Numbered from the stretch's first letter, positions 43,853 to 53,273 are shown. The stretch is DNA of 64,000 nucleotides from Spirochaetia bacterium (GCA_900767955.1 CAAGBC010000017.1:1-64000), one strand, 5' to 3'. Notes: a model not told the origin generated them from the sequence alone. Made by a program: numbers and translations.

Positions 43853-46591
43853 CTATTTAATTCGTATAACTGTTGCTGTGAGTGGATCAAGCGTTACAGT
43901 TTTACCAGAAATCTTAACCCCAACAGGATTTTCGATTCCATTTTTATTAGCACTTCTGCTATCTATATATATTACACCATTATTCAGAGAAACGCTAGTA
44001 TTTATTTCAATAGATTTCATTTTTGCATTAACAAGAATTACCCATGTTCCTTCTGATTTTTTTGCAATATACCCAAAAGCCAAACCTTCATCATCTTGAA
44101 TTTCAAGATCAACAAAGTTTTTAGCAATTTTTTTAGAATTAGCAGTTCTAAACACATTAAATTCTTTTCTGATTTCAATTAAACCTTTTGTATATTCAAG
44201 AAGTTCTTGATATTCAGGTTCAATAGTCCAAACATACTGATTAATATTATCAGACGAATCGTAACTGTTACGAACAAAATTTCCAATTGATTCATTTCTT
44301 GAATTATTAATATTAGGCTTTGTTCTTCCAGATTCCTGACCTGCATGCAAGAATGCTAAACCTTGTGAAGTCAAAACAATAAAATTGCCAAGTTTAATTC
44401 TCTGAACAATTTCATTTTTATCTTTTGTTTCATCCAAGCGCAAATTGTGAACAATAGAATCATGAAGAGTCAAACCGTCATGACATACTAAGTAATTCAA
44501 GTTATCACCAGGTTGATCTGTTCTGTAATTAAAAGGATTTCCTGTTACATTACGGAACAATTTTGTATTATCAGTTCGTTTCTTTGTGATAAATCCACGA
44601 CCAGCTTCATTAAAACCACCAGCTTTCATAGCATCACGGAATTCATCATTAAAAACAGATACTTCATTAGTTTGTAACATATAACGCTGATCCATTCCTA
44701 CAGTTCCTGGTGCACCGTTATACATTCTCCATCCTTCACCTTCAAATAAAGTACTTGCATTAATTTTCTTACAAGCTTTATATGAATCCACCACTGAAGA
44801 TGCTTCCATTAAGCCCATAAGGTCAAAACGGAATCCATCAACTTTATAATTTTTTACCCAATGACTTGTAGAATCAACAACAAGGCGTTTCATCATAGTT
44901 CTTTCTGTTGCAGTATCGTTTCCACAACCAGAATTTGATGTAAACCCACCTTTTGCATTTGTTCTAAAATAATAACCAGGAACAATATCATCTAAGAATT
45001 GAGTTCCAGCCATATGGTTATATACAACATCTAATAAAACGCCAATTCCAGCTTTATGACATTCATTAATTAATTCACGAAGTTCTCTAATACGACAGTA
45101 TGGATCAGCAGCATCAGTTGCATACCAACCTTCTGGAGTAAAATAGTTATGTGGGTCATATCCCCAGTTATAATTATTACCATTTACATTACCAGAATTT
45201 TCATATTTTTTATTAGCTTCATCATTGTAATAAAAATTAACTACAGGCAAAAGTTGAACATGTGTAATTCCCAATTCTTTTAAGTATGGAATTTTTTCAA
45301 TAAATGCCTTATAAGTTCCTGGAGTTGCAGAAACATTAGCATCAGGACTAATAGTAAAATCACGAACAGATACTTCATAAATAATTGCATCTTCTCGTTT
45401 TACAAGATTTACATAAGGTACATCCTGAACGCCAGCTTTTTCACTATTCAAGTCAACTACAGCCGCACGCCCAGCTCCACCTTTTCCGTGATAAAGAGCC
45501 ATTGATTTTGCATATGGGTCCAAAACAGTTACAATTCCTTTTGAATTTTCAAGTGTAAAATCATAGAACATTCCATCACAATCTACTTCTGAAAATTCTA
45601 CAGACCAAACACCTGTTTTTGAATCTTTAGTCATAGGAACTGTGTAATCAGGTTTATTTGCATCGTAAACTTTATACAAATTCAAAACAGCAGATGAAGA
45701 TGTAGGAGCCCACAAATTAAACACAGCCTTTCCTTGTGAATATGAACAACCTAATTCCAAAGAAGCAGGTGGAACCATAGAATCTGCTATTTTAATAGAT
45801 AATTTTGCTCCATTAACAGCAGCATCTCCTAAAAACAAAGGATTTTTTATGATAAGTGAATCAGCAATATCAACATCTTCTGCTAACTGAATAGTAACTT
45901 TATCAGTCATATTTGCAGCAAGATTTTCTGGTTCATCAGTATTTACAACTTTTGCAATTTTATATTCTTTTCCTTTTGTTGTTACAACAGAAAAACCTGA
46001 ATCACCACCGTCTGTATCAAGCCCGTATTTTCCAGATAGTTTTAAATCAATTTCTCTTTTTGAATACAATTCTGCAGATTTTACAGAAGGTTTGTAATCC
46101 ATTGCCGCATAAGTATTCTGATTTTTAGAAAAAACAACAATTTTCTTAGATGTATTTAAATTCCAAATTCTGTCGTCATTTCCATCTTTTATCCATTCAT
46201 TTTTCTGACGAACAATAAGACCGATATTTGCAGTATCAGACAACAATGATGTTCCTCCAGTTGAAGAACCATCAAGTTTTAAACGCATATATCCAATTCC
46301 ATCTTGCACTTTCCAATTCTGAGTATATGGCCAAGAAGCTCCACCATCTCCTCCTGGAATTGCCCAAATCCACAAAGCCCAATCTTTGTAATCTTTATCA
46401 GGACGAACATAATAAACAACAAGTTCATTATCAGATGGTTTTAATTTTGAGTCCAATGCAAGAACAGCTTCCATTCCAGCAGGAGCTGCATTTGCAAATG
46501 TTCTAGGAGTTCCACTTTCTGCAAAAACAGAAGAACCAACTCCCACAATTAACAATAAAGCAGACAAAAATATATTTCGTATTTTCATCAA
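43853..46591 (-). CDS. pulA: Exported type I pullulanase
   Basis: 912 residues. Signal peptide, N-terminal CBM41-type module (LWIWAIPGGDGGASW), a CBM48-like segment near 285-370 (FNLWAPTSSSAVLNLY) and a GH13_14 barrel with the pullulanase signature YNWGYDP, VVYNHMA, VDGFRFDLMGLME with nucleophile Asp, FEGEGW with acid Glu and YLVCHDGLTLHDS. Cleaves alpha-1,6 branches of pullulan or starch. First gene of the operon; GGGG lies before the two adjacent ATGs. Confidence 0.93.
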   Translation of the reverse strand: MMKIRNIFLSALLLIVGVGSSVFAESGTPRTFANAAPAGMEAVLALDSKLKPSDNELVVYYVRPDKDYKDWALWIWAIPGGDGGASWPYTQNWKVQDGIGYMRLKLDGSSTGGTSLLSDTANIGLIVRQKNEWIKDGNDDRIWNLNTSKKIVVFSKNQNTYAAMDYKPSVKSAELYSKREIDLKLSGKYGLDTDGGDSGFSVVTTKGKEYKIAKVVNTDEPENLAANMTDKVTIQLAEDVDIADSLIIKNPLFLGDAAVNGAKLSIKIADSMVPPASLELGCSYSQGKAVFNLWAPTSSSAVLNLYKVYDANKPDYTVPMTKDSKTGVWSVEFSEVDCDGMFYDFTLENSKGIVTVLDPYAKSMALYHGKGGAGRAAVVDLNSEKAGVQDVPYVNLVKREDAIIYEVSVRDFTISPDANVSATPGTYKAFIEKIPYLKELGITHVQLLPVVNFYYNDEANKKYENSGNVNGNNYNWGYDPHNYFTPEGWYATDAADPYCRIRELRELINECHKAGIGVLLDVVYNHMAGTQFLDDIVPGYYFRTNAKGGFTSNSGCGNDTATERTMMKRLVVDSTSHWVKNYKVDGFRFDLMGLMEASSVVDSYKACKKINASTLFEGEGWRMYNGAPGTVGMDQRYMLQTNEVSVFNDEFRDAMKAGGFNEAGRGFITKKRTDNTKLFRNVTGNPFNYRTDQPGDNLNYLVCHDGLTLHDSIVHNLRLDETKDKNEIVQRIKLGNFIVLTSQGLAFLHAGQESGRTKPNINNSRNESIGNFVRNSYDSSDNINQYVWTIEPEYQELLEYTKGLIEIRKEFNVFRTANSKKIAKNFVDLEIQDDEGLAFGYIAKKSEGTWVILVNAKMKSIEINTSVSLNNGVIYIDSRSANKNGIENPVGVKISGKTVTLDPLTATVIRIK

Positions 46592-46619
46592 ATTCCCCTA
46601 TAAAATTTTATATCTTTAT

Positions 46620-46647
46620 ATTCTAAAACATTTTTTTTAGTTGTAAA
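46620..46647 (-). promoter_or_regulatory. Promoter of the pulA-mal operon
   Basis: TTTACA (minus, 46642-46647), 16-base spacer, TAGAAT (46620-46625). A conventional leader with an RBS follows. Confidence 0.55.
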
Positions 46648-46665
46648 GAACAATAATACTTTTTT

Positions 46666-47664
46666 TTAATTAAATTTCTTCACTCTATCAGAAGGAACTT
46701 TTTCAAAATATTCCTTCACCCTTTTTCGTGCATCATTCAAATCTACTGAATTTAGCAACTGTGTCTTTGCAAAATGCGAAAACGACAAATTCATGCAAAA
46801 ATATGAAAAAAATCGTTGCATTCTTGTTTTCCAAAATTCTGGAGGCTGATAAATCTCTAACGCATCAATAAAATCTAGTACCAACTCTAAAAAATCAACA
46901 CTAAGTTTTTTTAATTCATCAGGATTATCAGCACAATTCAATTCTTGAAAAATCCAAGGCTTTTGAACTGCTGCTCTTCCAACCATAACACCAGAACAAT
47001 CAGGACATATAGATGTTACATTTTTGAATGAATTTACATCTTTTATATCACCATTAACGATAACACTTACATCTTTTAATCTTAAAGCCAATTCATTAGC
47101 ATAATGCCATCGAGGTTTTTCTCTGTACTTTTCTTTTTTAGTTCTAGGATGAACTGTTATTTGTTCAACACCGCAATCTTTAAGCATTTGACAAAATGAA
47201 AAAAAACTTTCATCTGTAAAATCATCATCTCCAAGACGAATTTTTACACTTAAGCGTTTATGAATTTTTGTTTCACTTTCATAATCTTCTAAAACTTTTT
47301 TTACTCCACTCACAAGTTCTTGTGTTTCATTCAAAGGTTTTAGCATCCACGCAATTCCAGCGCCACTATTTACAATATCTGGAGCGCAACAACCCATATT
47401 TAAATCTATTCCAATACATTCAGTATTTGCTAAAATTGAAGAGACTTTTACTATGGAATCTGAAGTTTTTCCTGTTAATTGCCAAACGATTTTATTCGGA
47501 ACAGGAGCAGGATCAATATAATATTTTTCAAACTGACCTCCATTCAACAAAGAAGGAGCATTTATCATTTCTGTATAATATTCATCACAACCACCGAATT
47601 TTTCTATTAAAATTCTAAACGCAGGATGACTCAAAGTTGCCATAGGAGCACAAATTAATTTCAT
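46666..47664 (-). CDS. dus: tRNA-dihydrouridine synthase
   Basis: 332 residues. FMN TIM-barrel signature LICAPMATLSHPAFRILI, GIDLNMGCCAP (DxNMGC with catalytic Cys), KIRLGDDDF, QITVHPRTKKEKY, VIVNGDIKDVNSF and GVMVGRAAVQKPWIF. Reduces uridines in tRNA D-loops. No RBS; a perfect TATAAT lies six bases before the ATG. Confidence 0.92.
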   Translation of the reverse strand: MKLICAPMATLSHPAFRILIEKFGGCDEYYTEMINAPSLLNGGQFEKYYIDPAPVPNKIVWQLTGKTSDSIVKVSSILANTECIGIDLNMGCCAPDIVNSGAGIAWMLKPLNETQELVSGVKKVLEDYESETKIHKRLSVKIRLGDDDFTDESFFSFCQMLKDCGVEQITVHPRTKKEKYREKPRWHYANELALRLKDVSVIVNGDIKDVNSFKNVTSICPDCSGVMVGRAAVQKPWIFQELNCADNPDELKKLSVDFLELVLDFIDALEIYQPPEFWKTRMQRFFSYFCMNLSFSHFAKTQLLNSVDLNDARKRVKEYFEKVPSDRVKKFN

Positions 47665-47670
47665 AAAATG

Positions 47671-47699
47671 ATTATATCAAAATTAAAATCACATGAAAA
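47671..47699 (-). promoter_or_regulatory. Leaderless promoter of dus
   Basis: TTTTCA (minus, 47694-47699), 17-base spacer, TATAAT (47671-47676), six bases to the ATG at 47664. Confidence 0.55.
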
Positions 47700-47784
47700 T
47701 AAAAACAACAAATTTTCAAAAAAAATTATAACCACATAAATTAATCTCTATTCAAAACAGACTAAATAATATATAAATCAAAAT

Positions 47785-48381
47785 ATGTATGAAATCGAAT
47801 TAAAAGCTCACATATATAATAGAGAAGAAACTATAAAAATATTAAATACTTTTGCAAATTATGTTGGATTTTTTCAAAAACATGACAGTTATTACAAATT
47901 GCAAAAACAAAACTCCAACGATTTTATTTCCGTAAGAATCAGAAAAGAGCTTTCAAAACAAGAACAAAACATTTCTGAAAAAATATATTTAACCTACAAA
48001 CAAAAAGAACTAAAAAACACTTCAGACGGAACAAAAATAGAAGTAAACAACGAAAAAGAATGTGAACTTTCAAATTCAGAAACAGTTATTTCAATTCTTT
48101 TAGATATTGGCTTTTGTGAATATCTATCAAAATCAAAAACTGTTGAAAAATTTTCATATCAAACACCATATGGCATTGCAACAATTGAAATATGTACAAT
48201 TCCACCAATCGGCGATTTTATCGAAATAGAAATTTTAAACGACAGTAACAACGAATCAAATGTTGATAACATAAGAAAAGAAATTTTATCAATTCTTGAA
48301 AAATGTAACATACCACAATCTCAAATTGAAGAAAAATTCTACAGTCAACTACTAAAAGAAGCAAATTCTACTATTATATAA
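47785..48381 (+). CDS. CYTH-domain protein (CyaB/thiamine-triphosphatase-like)
   Basis: 198 residues. ExExK signature YEIELKAHI at the very start, followed by the tunnel-fold pattern DSYYKLQ, ISVRIRKEL, KIYLTYKQKEL and ATIEICTIPPIGDFIEIEIL. Family members include class IV adenylate cyclases and triphosphatases; activity here cannot be told from sequence. No RBS; TATAAA at 47772-47777 lies seven bases before ATG. Confidence 0.85.
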   Translation: MYEIELKAHIYNREETIKILNTFANYVGFFQKHDSYYKLQKQNSNDFISVRIRKELSKQEQNISEKIYLTYKQKELKNTSDGTKIEVNNEKECELSNSETVISILLDIGFCEYLSKSKTVEKFSYQTPYGIATIEICTIPPIGDFIEIEILNDSNNESNVDNIRKEILSILEKCNIPQSQIEEKFYSQLLKEANSTII

Positions 48382-48394
48382 TTCAAAAACTTTC

Positions 48395-48423
48395 TTTAAA
48401 TTCAGCATAACTTGTGTTAAAAT
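48395..48423 (+). promoter_or_regulatory. Leaderless promoter of the DUF975 gene
   Basis: TTTAAA (48395-48400), 17-base spacer, TAAAAT (48418-48423), six bases to ATG 48430. No Shine-Dalgarno sequence. Confidence 0.55.
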
Positions 48424-48429
48424 AAAAGT

Positions 48430-49143
48430 ATGTTTGATAGAGTAAAATATAAAGAATTTGCAAAAAAACAACTAAAAGGTAGATGGTTAATTCCTGTTGT
48501 TATGACATTAATCACAGGAATTATTATTTCAGCACTTACAATTCCAGAAATTCCAAATAATATGGAAGCATTTCTTGATACAACAGGAGCCCAAACTGCT
48601 TACTACAATAATTTTGAATATATTACTGAAAATTCACCTAGTTCATTTTTAGCAATAATAAAAACACTAATAACAGCCGTTTTGCTTATAGCTCAAATTT
48701 CTGTATATTTATTAATGTCGCGTTCTGCCGAACCTGTAAAATTAGCAAATTTTATAGAAGGATTTGCAAATTGGTTCAGAGGAATTCTTGCACTTTTATG
48801 GCAAACATTATGGATTTTTCTATGGAGTCTTTTATTCATCATTCCAGGAATTGTCAAAAGCTTTGCTTATTCACAAACTTTCTTTCTTGTTGCAGAATTT
48901 CCAAAATTATCAATAAGAAAGGCCATGAAAATCAGTATGATTATCACAAATGGTCACAAAGGTGATTTATTTGTAATGTGTTTAAGTTTTATTGGCTGGG
49001 AAATTTTAAGTTGTTTTACATTTGGTATTGGAAAATTATGGCTAACACCTTATGAAACTCTTTCATTTACAAATGCATATCGTGGAATGCTAAAAGATGC
49101 ATTAACATCTGGAAAAATCACATCAGAAGATTTGGTAGGATAA
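48430..49143 (+). CDS. DUF975 membrane protein
   Basis: 237 residues with four to five transmembrane helices. N-terminal AKKQLKGRWLIPVVMTLI and C-terminal LTPYETLSFTNAYRGML are characteristic of DUF975. Function unknown in the family. One base separates its stop from the sppA ATG, so they form an operon. Confidence 0.8.
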   Translation: MFDRVKYKEFAKKQLKGRWLIPVVMTLITGIIISALTIPEIPNNMEAFLDTTGAQTAYYNNFEYITENSPSSFLAIIKTLITAVLLIAQISVYLLMSRSAEPVKLANFIEGFANWFRGILALLWQTLWIFLWSLLFIIPGIVKSFAYSQTFFLVAEFPKLSIRKAMKISMIITNGHKGDLFVMCLSFIGWEILSCFTFGIGKLWLTPYETLSFTNAYRGMLKDALTSGKITSEDLVG

Positions 49144-49144
49144 T

Positions 49145-50101
49145 ATGAATAAGAAAAAAACAGGAACTATAATTTTCATAGCAATAATCGCAATCACATT
49201 ACTTTGTACAACTTTAACCCTTGTAAAAATAAATTCACTTAAATCAGAAACTAAAATTACTGAACAACAAGTTAATTTGCCAAAACAAAAACACACAAAA
49301 GATTTTATCGCAGCTTTACACATCACAGGTGTTATTCAAGAAGAAAATCAAACATATAATCAAGAGTGGCTTCTAGAAACTATAACAATGCTTAAAAATA
49401 ACAAAAAAAACAAAGGACTTGCACTGTTTATAGATTCTCCTGGAGGGAATGTATACCAAGCAGATGAATTATATTTAGCTTTGCAAGATTACAAAACTAC
49501 AGGAAAACCAATTTATGCATACCAAGGTCCAATAGCAGCATCAGGAGGTTATTATATTTCTTGTGCTGCAAATAAAATCTATGCAAACAGAAACACACTC
49601 AATGGTTCAATCGGAGTAATTTTTGGGCAATCAGTAGATATTACAGAATTAATGTCAAAAATCGGAATAAAAAGCACAACAATTTTTGCAGGAAAAAACA
49701 AAAATATGTTTAACTTCGATCAACCAGTTACCCCAGAACAAAGAGAAATTATGCAATCAATTGCAAACGAATGTTACGACCAATTCATCGGTATTGTAGC
49801 AATCAACAGAAACATTCCTTTGTTTGAAGTAAAAAAACTTGCAGATGGTCGCCTTTATACTGCAAAACAATCCTTAAAACTGAACTTAATCGACGGAATT
49901 GGTAGTTGGCAAAACATGATTGATGATATGACTACAAACGAATTTGAAGGAAACAAATACAAAGTAATTACTTATAAATATGAAAAATCAGAAAGTCTTA
50001 TCAATTATTTACTAGGAAAAGTAACAGGAGCAAATCCTGAAGCAATTGCATCAACTATAAACAAAATGAACTTAACATACCCTGCTTATTTATACGAATA
50101 A
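49145..50101 (+). CDS. sppA: Signal peptide peptidase SppA
   Basis: 318 residues. N-terminal transmembrane anchor (about 9-29), then the Clp-like serine protease fold: GLALFIDSPGGNVYQADEL, AYQGPIAASGGYYISCAANKI with nucleophile Ser133, GSIGVIFG, and the general-base Lys near 184-186 (FAGKNKNMF). Degrades cleaved signal peptides in the membrane. Compact single-domain form as in Bacillus. Cotranscribed with DUF975. Confidence 0.92.
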   Translation: MNKKKTGTIIFIAIIAITLLCTTLTLVKINSLKSETKITEQQVNLPKQKHTKDFIAALHITGVIQEENQTYNQEWLLETITMLKNNKKNKGLALFIDSPGGNVYQADELYLALQDYKTTGKPIYAYQGPIAASGGYYISCAANKIYANRNTLNGSIGVIFGQSVDITELMSKIGIKSTTIFAGKNKNMFNFDQPVTPEQREIMQSIANECYDQFIGIVAINRNIPLFEVKKLADGRLYTAKQSLKLNLIDGIGSWQNMIDDMTTNEFEGNKYKVITYKYEKSESLINYLLGKVTGANPEAIASTINKMNLTYPAYLYE

Positions 50102-50103
50102 AT

Positions 50104-50712
50104 TTATTCCTTATTTGCAGAAATAATTTTCTTTATCATGTTATGTGAAAATCCGTATGCCACAAGCGTACGGATTATTTTTTCTTCTGATTTTTTTTGT
50201 CGCAAACATTTTTCATAAGCTTTTTGACAAATTTCTTCCTCTGAATTTTCTTCAAAAAAATTATCAAGTGAAAATTTCACGATATCTTTATTAATACCTC
50301 TAGAAGAAAGTTCTGCTGATAATTTTATACGGCCTTCAAAATGTGCAATCTTTCTACAATTCAACCATGCACGGGCAAATCGCTCATCAGATAAATAATT
50401 TTTAGCTTCCAAATAATCTAGGGCAATTTCAATATGTTCTTTTAAAAAATTTTTTAAGATTAATTTTCGTGTTAATCCAAAACGACTTTGTTCTGCGCGT
50501 GCTAAATATTCCATAGCTTTCGATTCAACAGCCATTACAAGACCAGCATCAACAATATCTTTTTCTGCTTCATCAAAAAATTCTGCACCAGAAACAATTT
50601 CTTGGATTTTTACAATTTTGAGATAACTTTTTCTAATAAAAAAAGCAAGCCCCGCATCTGAAGTAATTTTAATACATTCAGGCGAAACTTGCTCTGTACC
50701 ACAAACAACCAA
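50104..50712 (-). CDS. recX: Regulatory protein RecX
   Basis: About 202 residues. Three-helix repeats typical of RecX: YLARAEQSRFGLTRKLILK, ALDYLEAKNYLSDERFARAWL, GRIKLSAELSSRGINKDIV and a C-terminal repeat. Modulates RecA filaments. No ATG is placed at a suitable position; TTG at 50712, three bases after the rpsI stop, is the likeliest start and implies translational coupling to rpsI. recA is not in the window. Confidence 0.82.
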   Translation of the reverse strand: MVVCGTEQVSPECIKITSDAGLAFFIRKSYLKIVKIQEIVSGAEFFDEAEKDIVDAGLVMAVESKAMEYLARAEQSRFGLTRKLILKNFLKEHIEIALDYLEAKNYLSDERFARAWLNCRKIAHFEGRIKLSAELSSRGINKDIVKFSLDNFFEENSEEEICQKAYEKCLRQKKSEEKIIRTLVAYGFSHNMIKKIISANKE

Positions 50713-50715
50713 TTT

Positions 50716-51108
50716 CTAGCGTTTGCTGAACTGGAATCTTCTACGAGCTCCTCTCTGACCGTATTTTTTACGTTCAACCATACGAGAGTCACGTGTAAGA
50801 TAACCGTTAGATTTAAGTGATGTACGGCAATCTGGATCTATCTGCAATAATGCACGAGAAATTCCGTGTAAACATGCAGAAGCCTGTCCATTAAGACCAC
50901 CACCACAAACATTAATAAGAATATCAAACTTTCCATCATTAGAAGTAATAAGGAGTGGCTGATGAACAGTTTTTACTTGTTCTTCAGAAGCAAAATATTC
51001 TTTTACATCTTTTCCATTAACAACAATTTTTCCTGAGCCTTCACGAACGAATACGCGAGCTACAGATGTCTTTCTTCTTCCTGTACCAATAGCTAAATTC
51101 TTAACCAT
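50716..51108 (-). CDS. rpsI: Ribosomal protein S9
   Basis: 130 residues, standard length. GTGRRKTSVARVFVREGSGKIVVNGKD at the start (cited in part) and the conserved C-terminal tail YLTRDSRMVERKKYGQRGAR ending FSKR, which reaches the P-site tRNA. Follows rplM by 12 bases. Confidence 0.98.
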   Translation of the reverse strand: MVKNLAIGTGRRKTSVARVFVREGSGKIVVNGKDVKEYFASEEQVKTVHQPLLITSNDGKFDILINVCGGGLNGQASACLHGISRALLQIDPDCRTSLKSNGYLTRDSRMVERKKYGQRGARRRFQFSKR

Positions 51109-51120
51109 TACTTACTCCTA

Positions 51121-51549
51121 TTAAACTTCCAATGCCTTTGGGTTCTGAGCTGCGTGAGGATGTTCTGCACCAGCATAAATTTTTACATTATCCATAATAG
51201 CGCGTCCAAGACGACCATTTGGAAGCATACCCTTAATTGCAAGACGAATAGGATCTTCAGGATGTTTTTCGATTAATTTTTCGAATGTGTGGTTTTTAAG
51301 TCCGCCAACAAAACCTGAATACTTATAGTAAATCTTCTTCTGTTCTTTACCACCAGTAACAGCAACTTTATCAGCATTGATAATTACAACATAGTCACCC
51401 ATGTTCTGATTTGTAGCAAATGTTACTTTTGTTTTTCCACGAAGAACTGCAGCAGCTTTTGCAGCAACGCGTCCAAGTGGTTTTCCAGCAGCGTCGATAA
51501 TAAACCAATCACGCTTCTGTTCATGTTCTTTTACGAAAATCGTTTTCAT
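51121..51549 (-). CDS. rplM: Ribosomal protein L13
   Basis: 142 residues. WFIIDAAGKPLGRVAAKAA, YVVIINADKVAVTGGKE, KGMLPNGRLGRAIMDNVKIY and GAEHPHAAQNP are universal L13 motifs. First gene of the rplM-rpsI pair; AAGG lies before ATG. Confidence 0.98.
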   Translation of the reverse strand: MKTIFVKEHEQKRDWFIIDAAGKPLGRVAAKAAAVLRGKTKVTFATNQNMGDYVVIINADKVAVTGGKEQKKIYYKYSGFVGGLKNHTFEKLIEKHPEDPIRLAIKGMLPNGRLGRAIMDNVKIYAGAEHPHAAQNPKALEV

Positions 51550-51605
51550 GTATATACCTTAAAAAAATAAAGTTCCTTGCGTTGTTTATCTTGCATCTGA
51601 TAAAA

Positions 51606-51632
51606 ACACAAAAACAGCGATGAGCAGTCGCT
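51606..51632 (-). terminator. Terminator-like hairpin inside the rplM leader
   Basis: AGCGA/TCGCT arms (51616-51620, 51628-51632), then on the minus strand G and T-rich sequence. It lies between the rplM promoter and its RBS, so it could be a leader attenuator or a weak pause site. Confidence 0.45.
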
Positions 51633-51644
51633 ATTTTATATACG

Positions 51645-51683
51645 GGGTATAGTAATATACCCTTTTTAACAAGATTTAGTCAA
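51645..51683 (-). promoter_or_regulatory. rplM promoter with overlapping operator-like dyad
   Basis: TTGACT (minus, 51678-51683), 18-base spacer, TATATT (51654-51659). A perfect dyad GGGTATA-gtaa-TATACCC (51645-51662) covers the -10 box and start region. Confidence 0.6.
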
Positions 51684-51712
51684 CAACAAGAAACTTAAAA
51701 TTATTGCTGAAT

Positions 51713-51952
51713 TTATTTATTTTCAGCTTCTTCTCTTGCACGAGCTTCTAATTCTTCACGGCGAGCTTCTTTTTTATCTTTTATATCTGCAGCACCAATA
51801 AATAAACAAATTAATCCTACAAATGCTGCAAGAACAGGAGCTGCTCCTTTTAAGAAATTAATTACATCTGCTCCCCAGTTTAGTGGAAAATTTGGAAGAA
51901 CCGCAAATACAGTAAATCCAATAAATACAATCCCAATAATTAATGAAACCAT
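51713..51952 (-). CDS. Small membrane protein with charged tail
   Basis: 79 residues. Two transmembrane helices (about 3-20 and 37-57) and a charged C-terminal helix (IKDKKEARREELEARAREEA). GGAGG precedes ATG. No family recognised. Confidence 0.55.
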   Translation of the reverse strand: MVSLIIGIVFIGFTVFAVLPNFPLNWGADVINFLKGAAPVLAAFVGLICLFIGAADIKDKKEARREELEARAREEAENK

Positions 51953-52048
51953 GTTGCCTCCAAAAATATTTATCTACAATATAATACATAAAATCTAACT
52001 CTGCAAGTTTTGAAATTAATTTATAAACAAATTCCTTTTTATGAATAT

Positions 52049-52077
52049 TTGATTTTCTATATTCAAATATATATACT
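52049..52077 (+). promoter_or_regulatory. Promoter of azlCD, leaderless or near-leaderless
   Basis: TTGATT (52049-52054), 17-base spacer, TATACT (52072-52077), nine bases to ATG 52087 with no Shine-Dalgarno sequence. Confidence 0.6.
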
Positions 52078-52086
52078 AACAAAATC

Positions 52087-52824
52087 ATGACTAAAAAACA
52101 TTTCTTTCAGGCTTTTAAAACTTCGATTCCTGTGCTTTTTGGGTATTTAGCAATTGGAATTGCTTTTGGATTAATGTTAGTAGATAAAAAATATCCAATA
52201 TGGCTTGCTCCAATAATGAGTACACTTATGTATGCAGGTGCAGGACAATATATTGCAATTGGACTTTTTGCAGCAGGAATTCCGCTAAGTGGAATAATCA
52301 TCACTGAATTATTAGTAAATATTCGACACATAGTATACGGTCTTTCTTTAATAGAAAAATTTAAAAACATAGGAAAATGGAAACCATATTTAATCTTTGC
52401 ATTAACAGATGAAACATATTCCCTATTAACAACTACTGATGTTCCTGAAGGTGCAAATCCTGGTCAATTTTACGGAACAATTGCATTATTAGATCACATT
52501 TACTGGATAATTGGTGGAATAATTGGAGCTTTAATAGGAAGCATAGTTCAAGCTAAAACTAATTTTTCTATGAGTGGTGTAGATTTTGCATTAACAGCGC
52601 TATTTGCAGTTTTACTTATTGAACAAATTCAAAAATCAAAAGACTTTACTCCTCCAATTATTGGTGCGCTTTGTACAATATTAGGTATATTTTTATGGAA
52701 AAAAAACATTCTTCCAAATAGCAACAACATATTGATAATTTCCCTTGTAATTGGAATTGGAATACTCCTTATAATAAAGAAAAACCCAAAAGACAAACTT
52801 CAGGAGGTAAACGATGGAAACTAG
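52087..52824 (+). CDS. azlC: Branched-chain amino-acid exporter subunit AzlC
   Basis: 245 residues with about six transmembrane helices. FGYLAIGIAFGLML, GAGQYIAIGLFAAGIPL, NIRHIVYGLSLIEKF and FALTDETYSLL are AzlC family signatures. Exports branched-chain amino acids or analogues together with AzlD, whose gene overlaps its end by 11 bases. Confidence 0.92.
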   Translation: MTKKHFFQAFKTSIPVLFGYLAIGIAFGLMLVDKKYPIWLAPIMSTLMYAGAGQYIAIGLFAAGIPLSGIIITELLVNIRHIVYGLSLIEKFKNIGKWKPYLIFALTDETYSLLTTTDVPEGANPGQFYGTIALLDHIYWIIGGIIGALIGSIVQAKTNFSMSGVDFALTALFAVLLIEQIQKSKDFTPPIIGALCTILGIFLWKKNILPNSNNILIISLVIGIGILLIIKKNPKDKLQEVNDGN

Positions 52825-53146
52825 TATTTCTATTTCAGCAGCTATAATTGCAACAATATGTTCTGCATTAATTATTTTTTCAGAACGAGCATTTCCATTT
52901 GTTTTATTTTCAAAAAAAGAACCTCCAGCATTTATTAAATTTGTTGAAAAATACATTCCTCCTATGGTAATGGCAGCTTTATTAGTTTATTGCTTAAAAG
53001 ATATTTCATTTTCTAGGGAAAAAATTTTGCCTTCAGAATTTATTGCTTTAACAATAACCGTAGTATTACATTTATGGAAACGCAATTCATTAATCAGCAT
53101 TTTTTCGGGAACTGCTGTTTACATGTTGTTACAAAAAATATTTTAA
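52814..53146 (+). CDS. azlD: Branched-chain amino-acid exporter subunit AzlD
   Basis: 110 residues, four short hydrophobic helices. Typical AzlD features: RAFPFVLFSKKEPPAFIKFVEKYIPP (cited in part), MAALLVYCLKDI and a final LISIFSGTAVYMLL. Small partner of AzlC; AGGAGG lies before ATG within azlC. Confidence 0.9.
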   Translation: METSISISAAIIATICSALIIFSERAFPFVLFSKKEPPAFIKFVEKYIPPMVMAALLVYCLKDISFSREKILPSEFIALTITVVLHLWKRNSLISIFSGTAVYMLLQKIF

Positions 53147-53273
53147 AAACGATATTTTATTGCAAAAAAAACTATTGACAATTCTATTTAATCACATCAT
53201 TGTGAGTGATAATATTAGTTTTATTTTTACTGTATGTTTTACAGTTTTATCAAATTAAACAGAGGTTGCTTGA

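Noticed and set aside
53193..53225. TTGACA upstream of potA as its promoter
   Set aside because: No -10 hexamer at 16-18 bases; the nearest GATAAT is 27 bases away. No promoter is claimed for potABCD.
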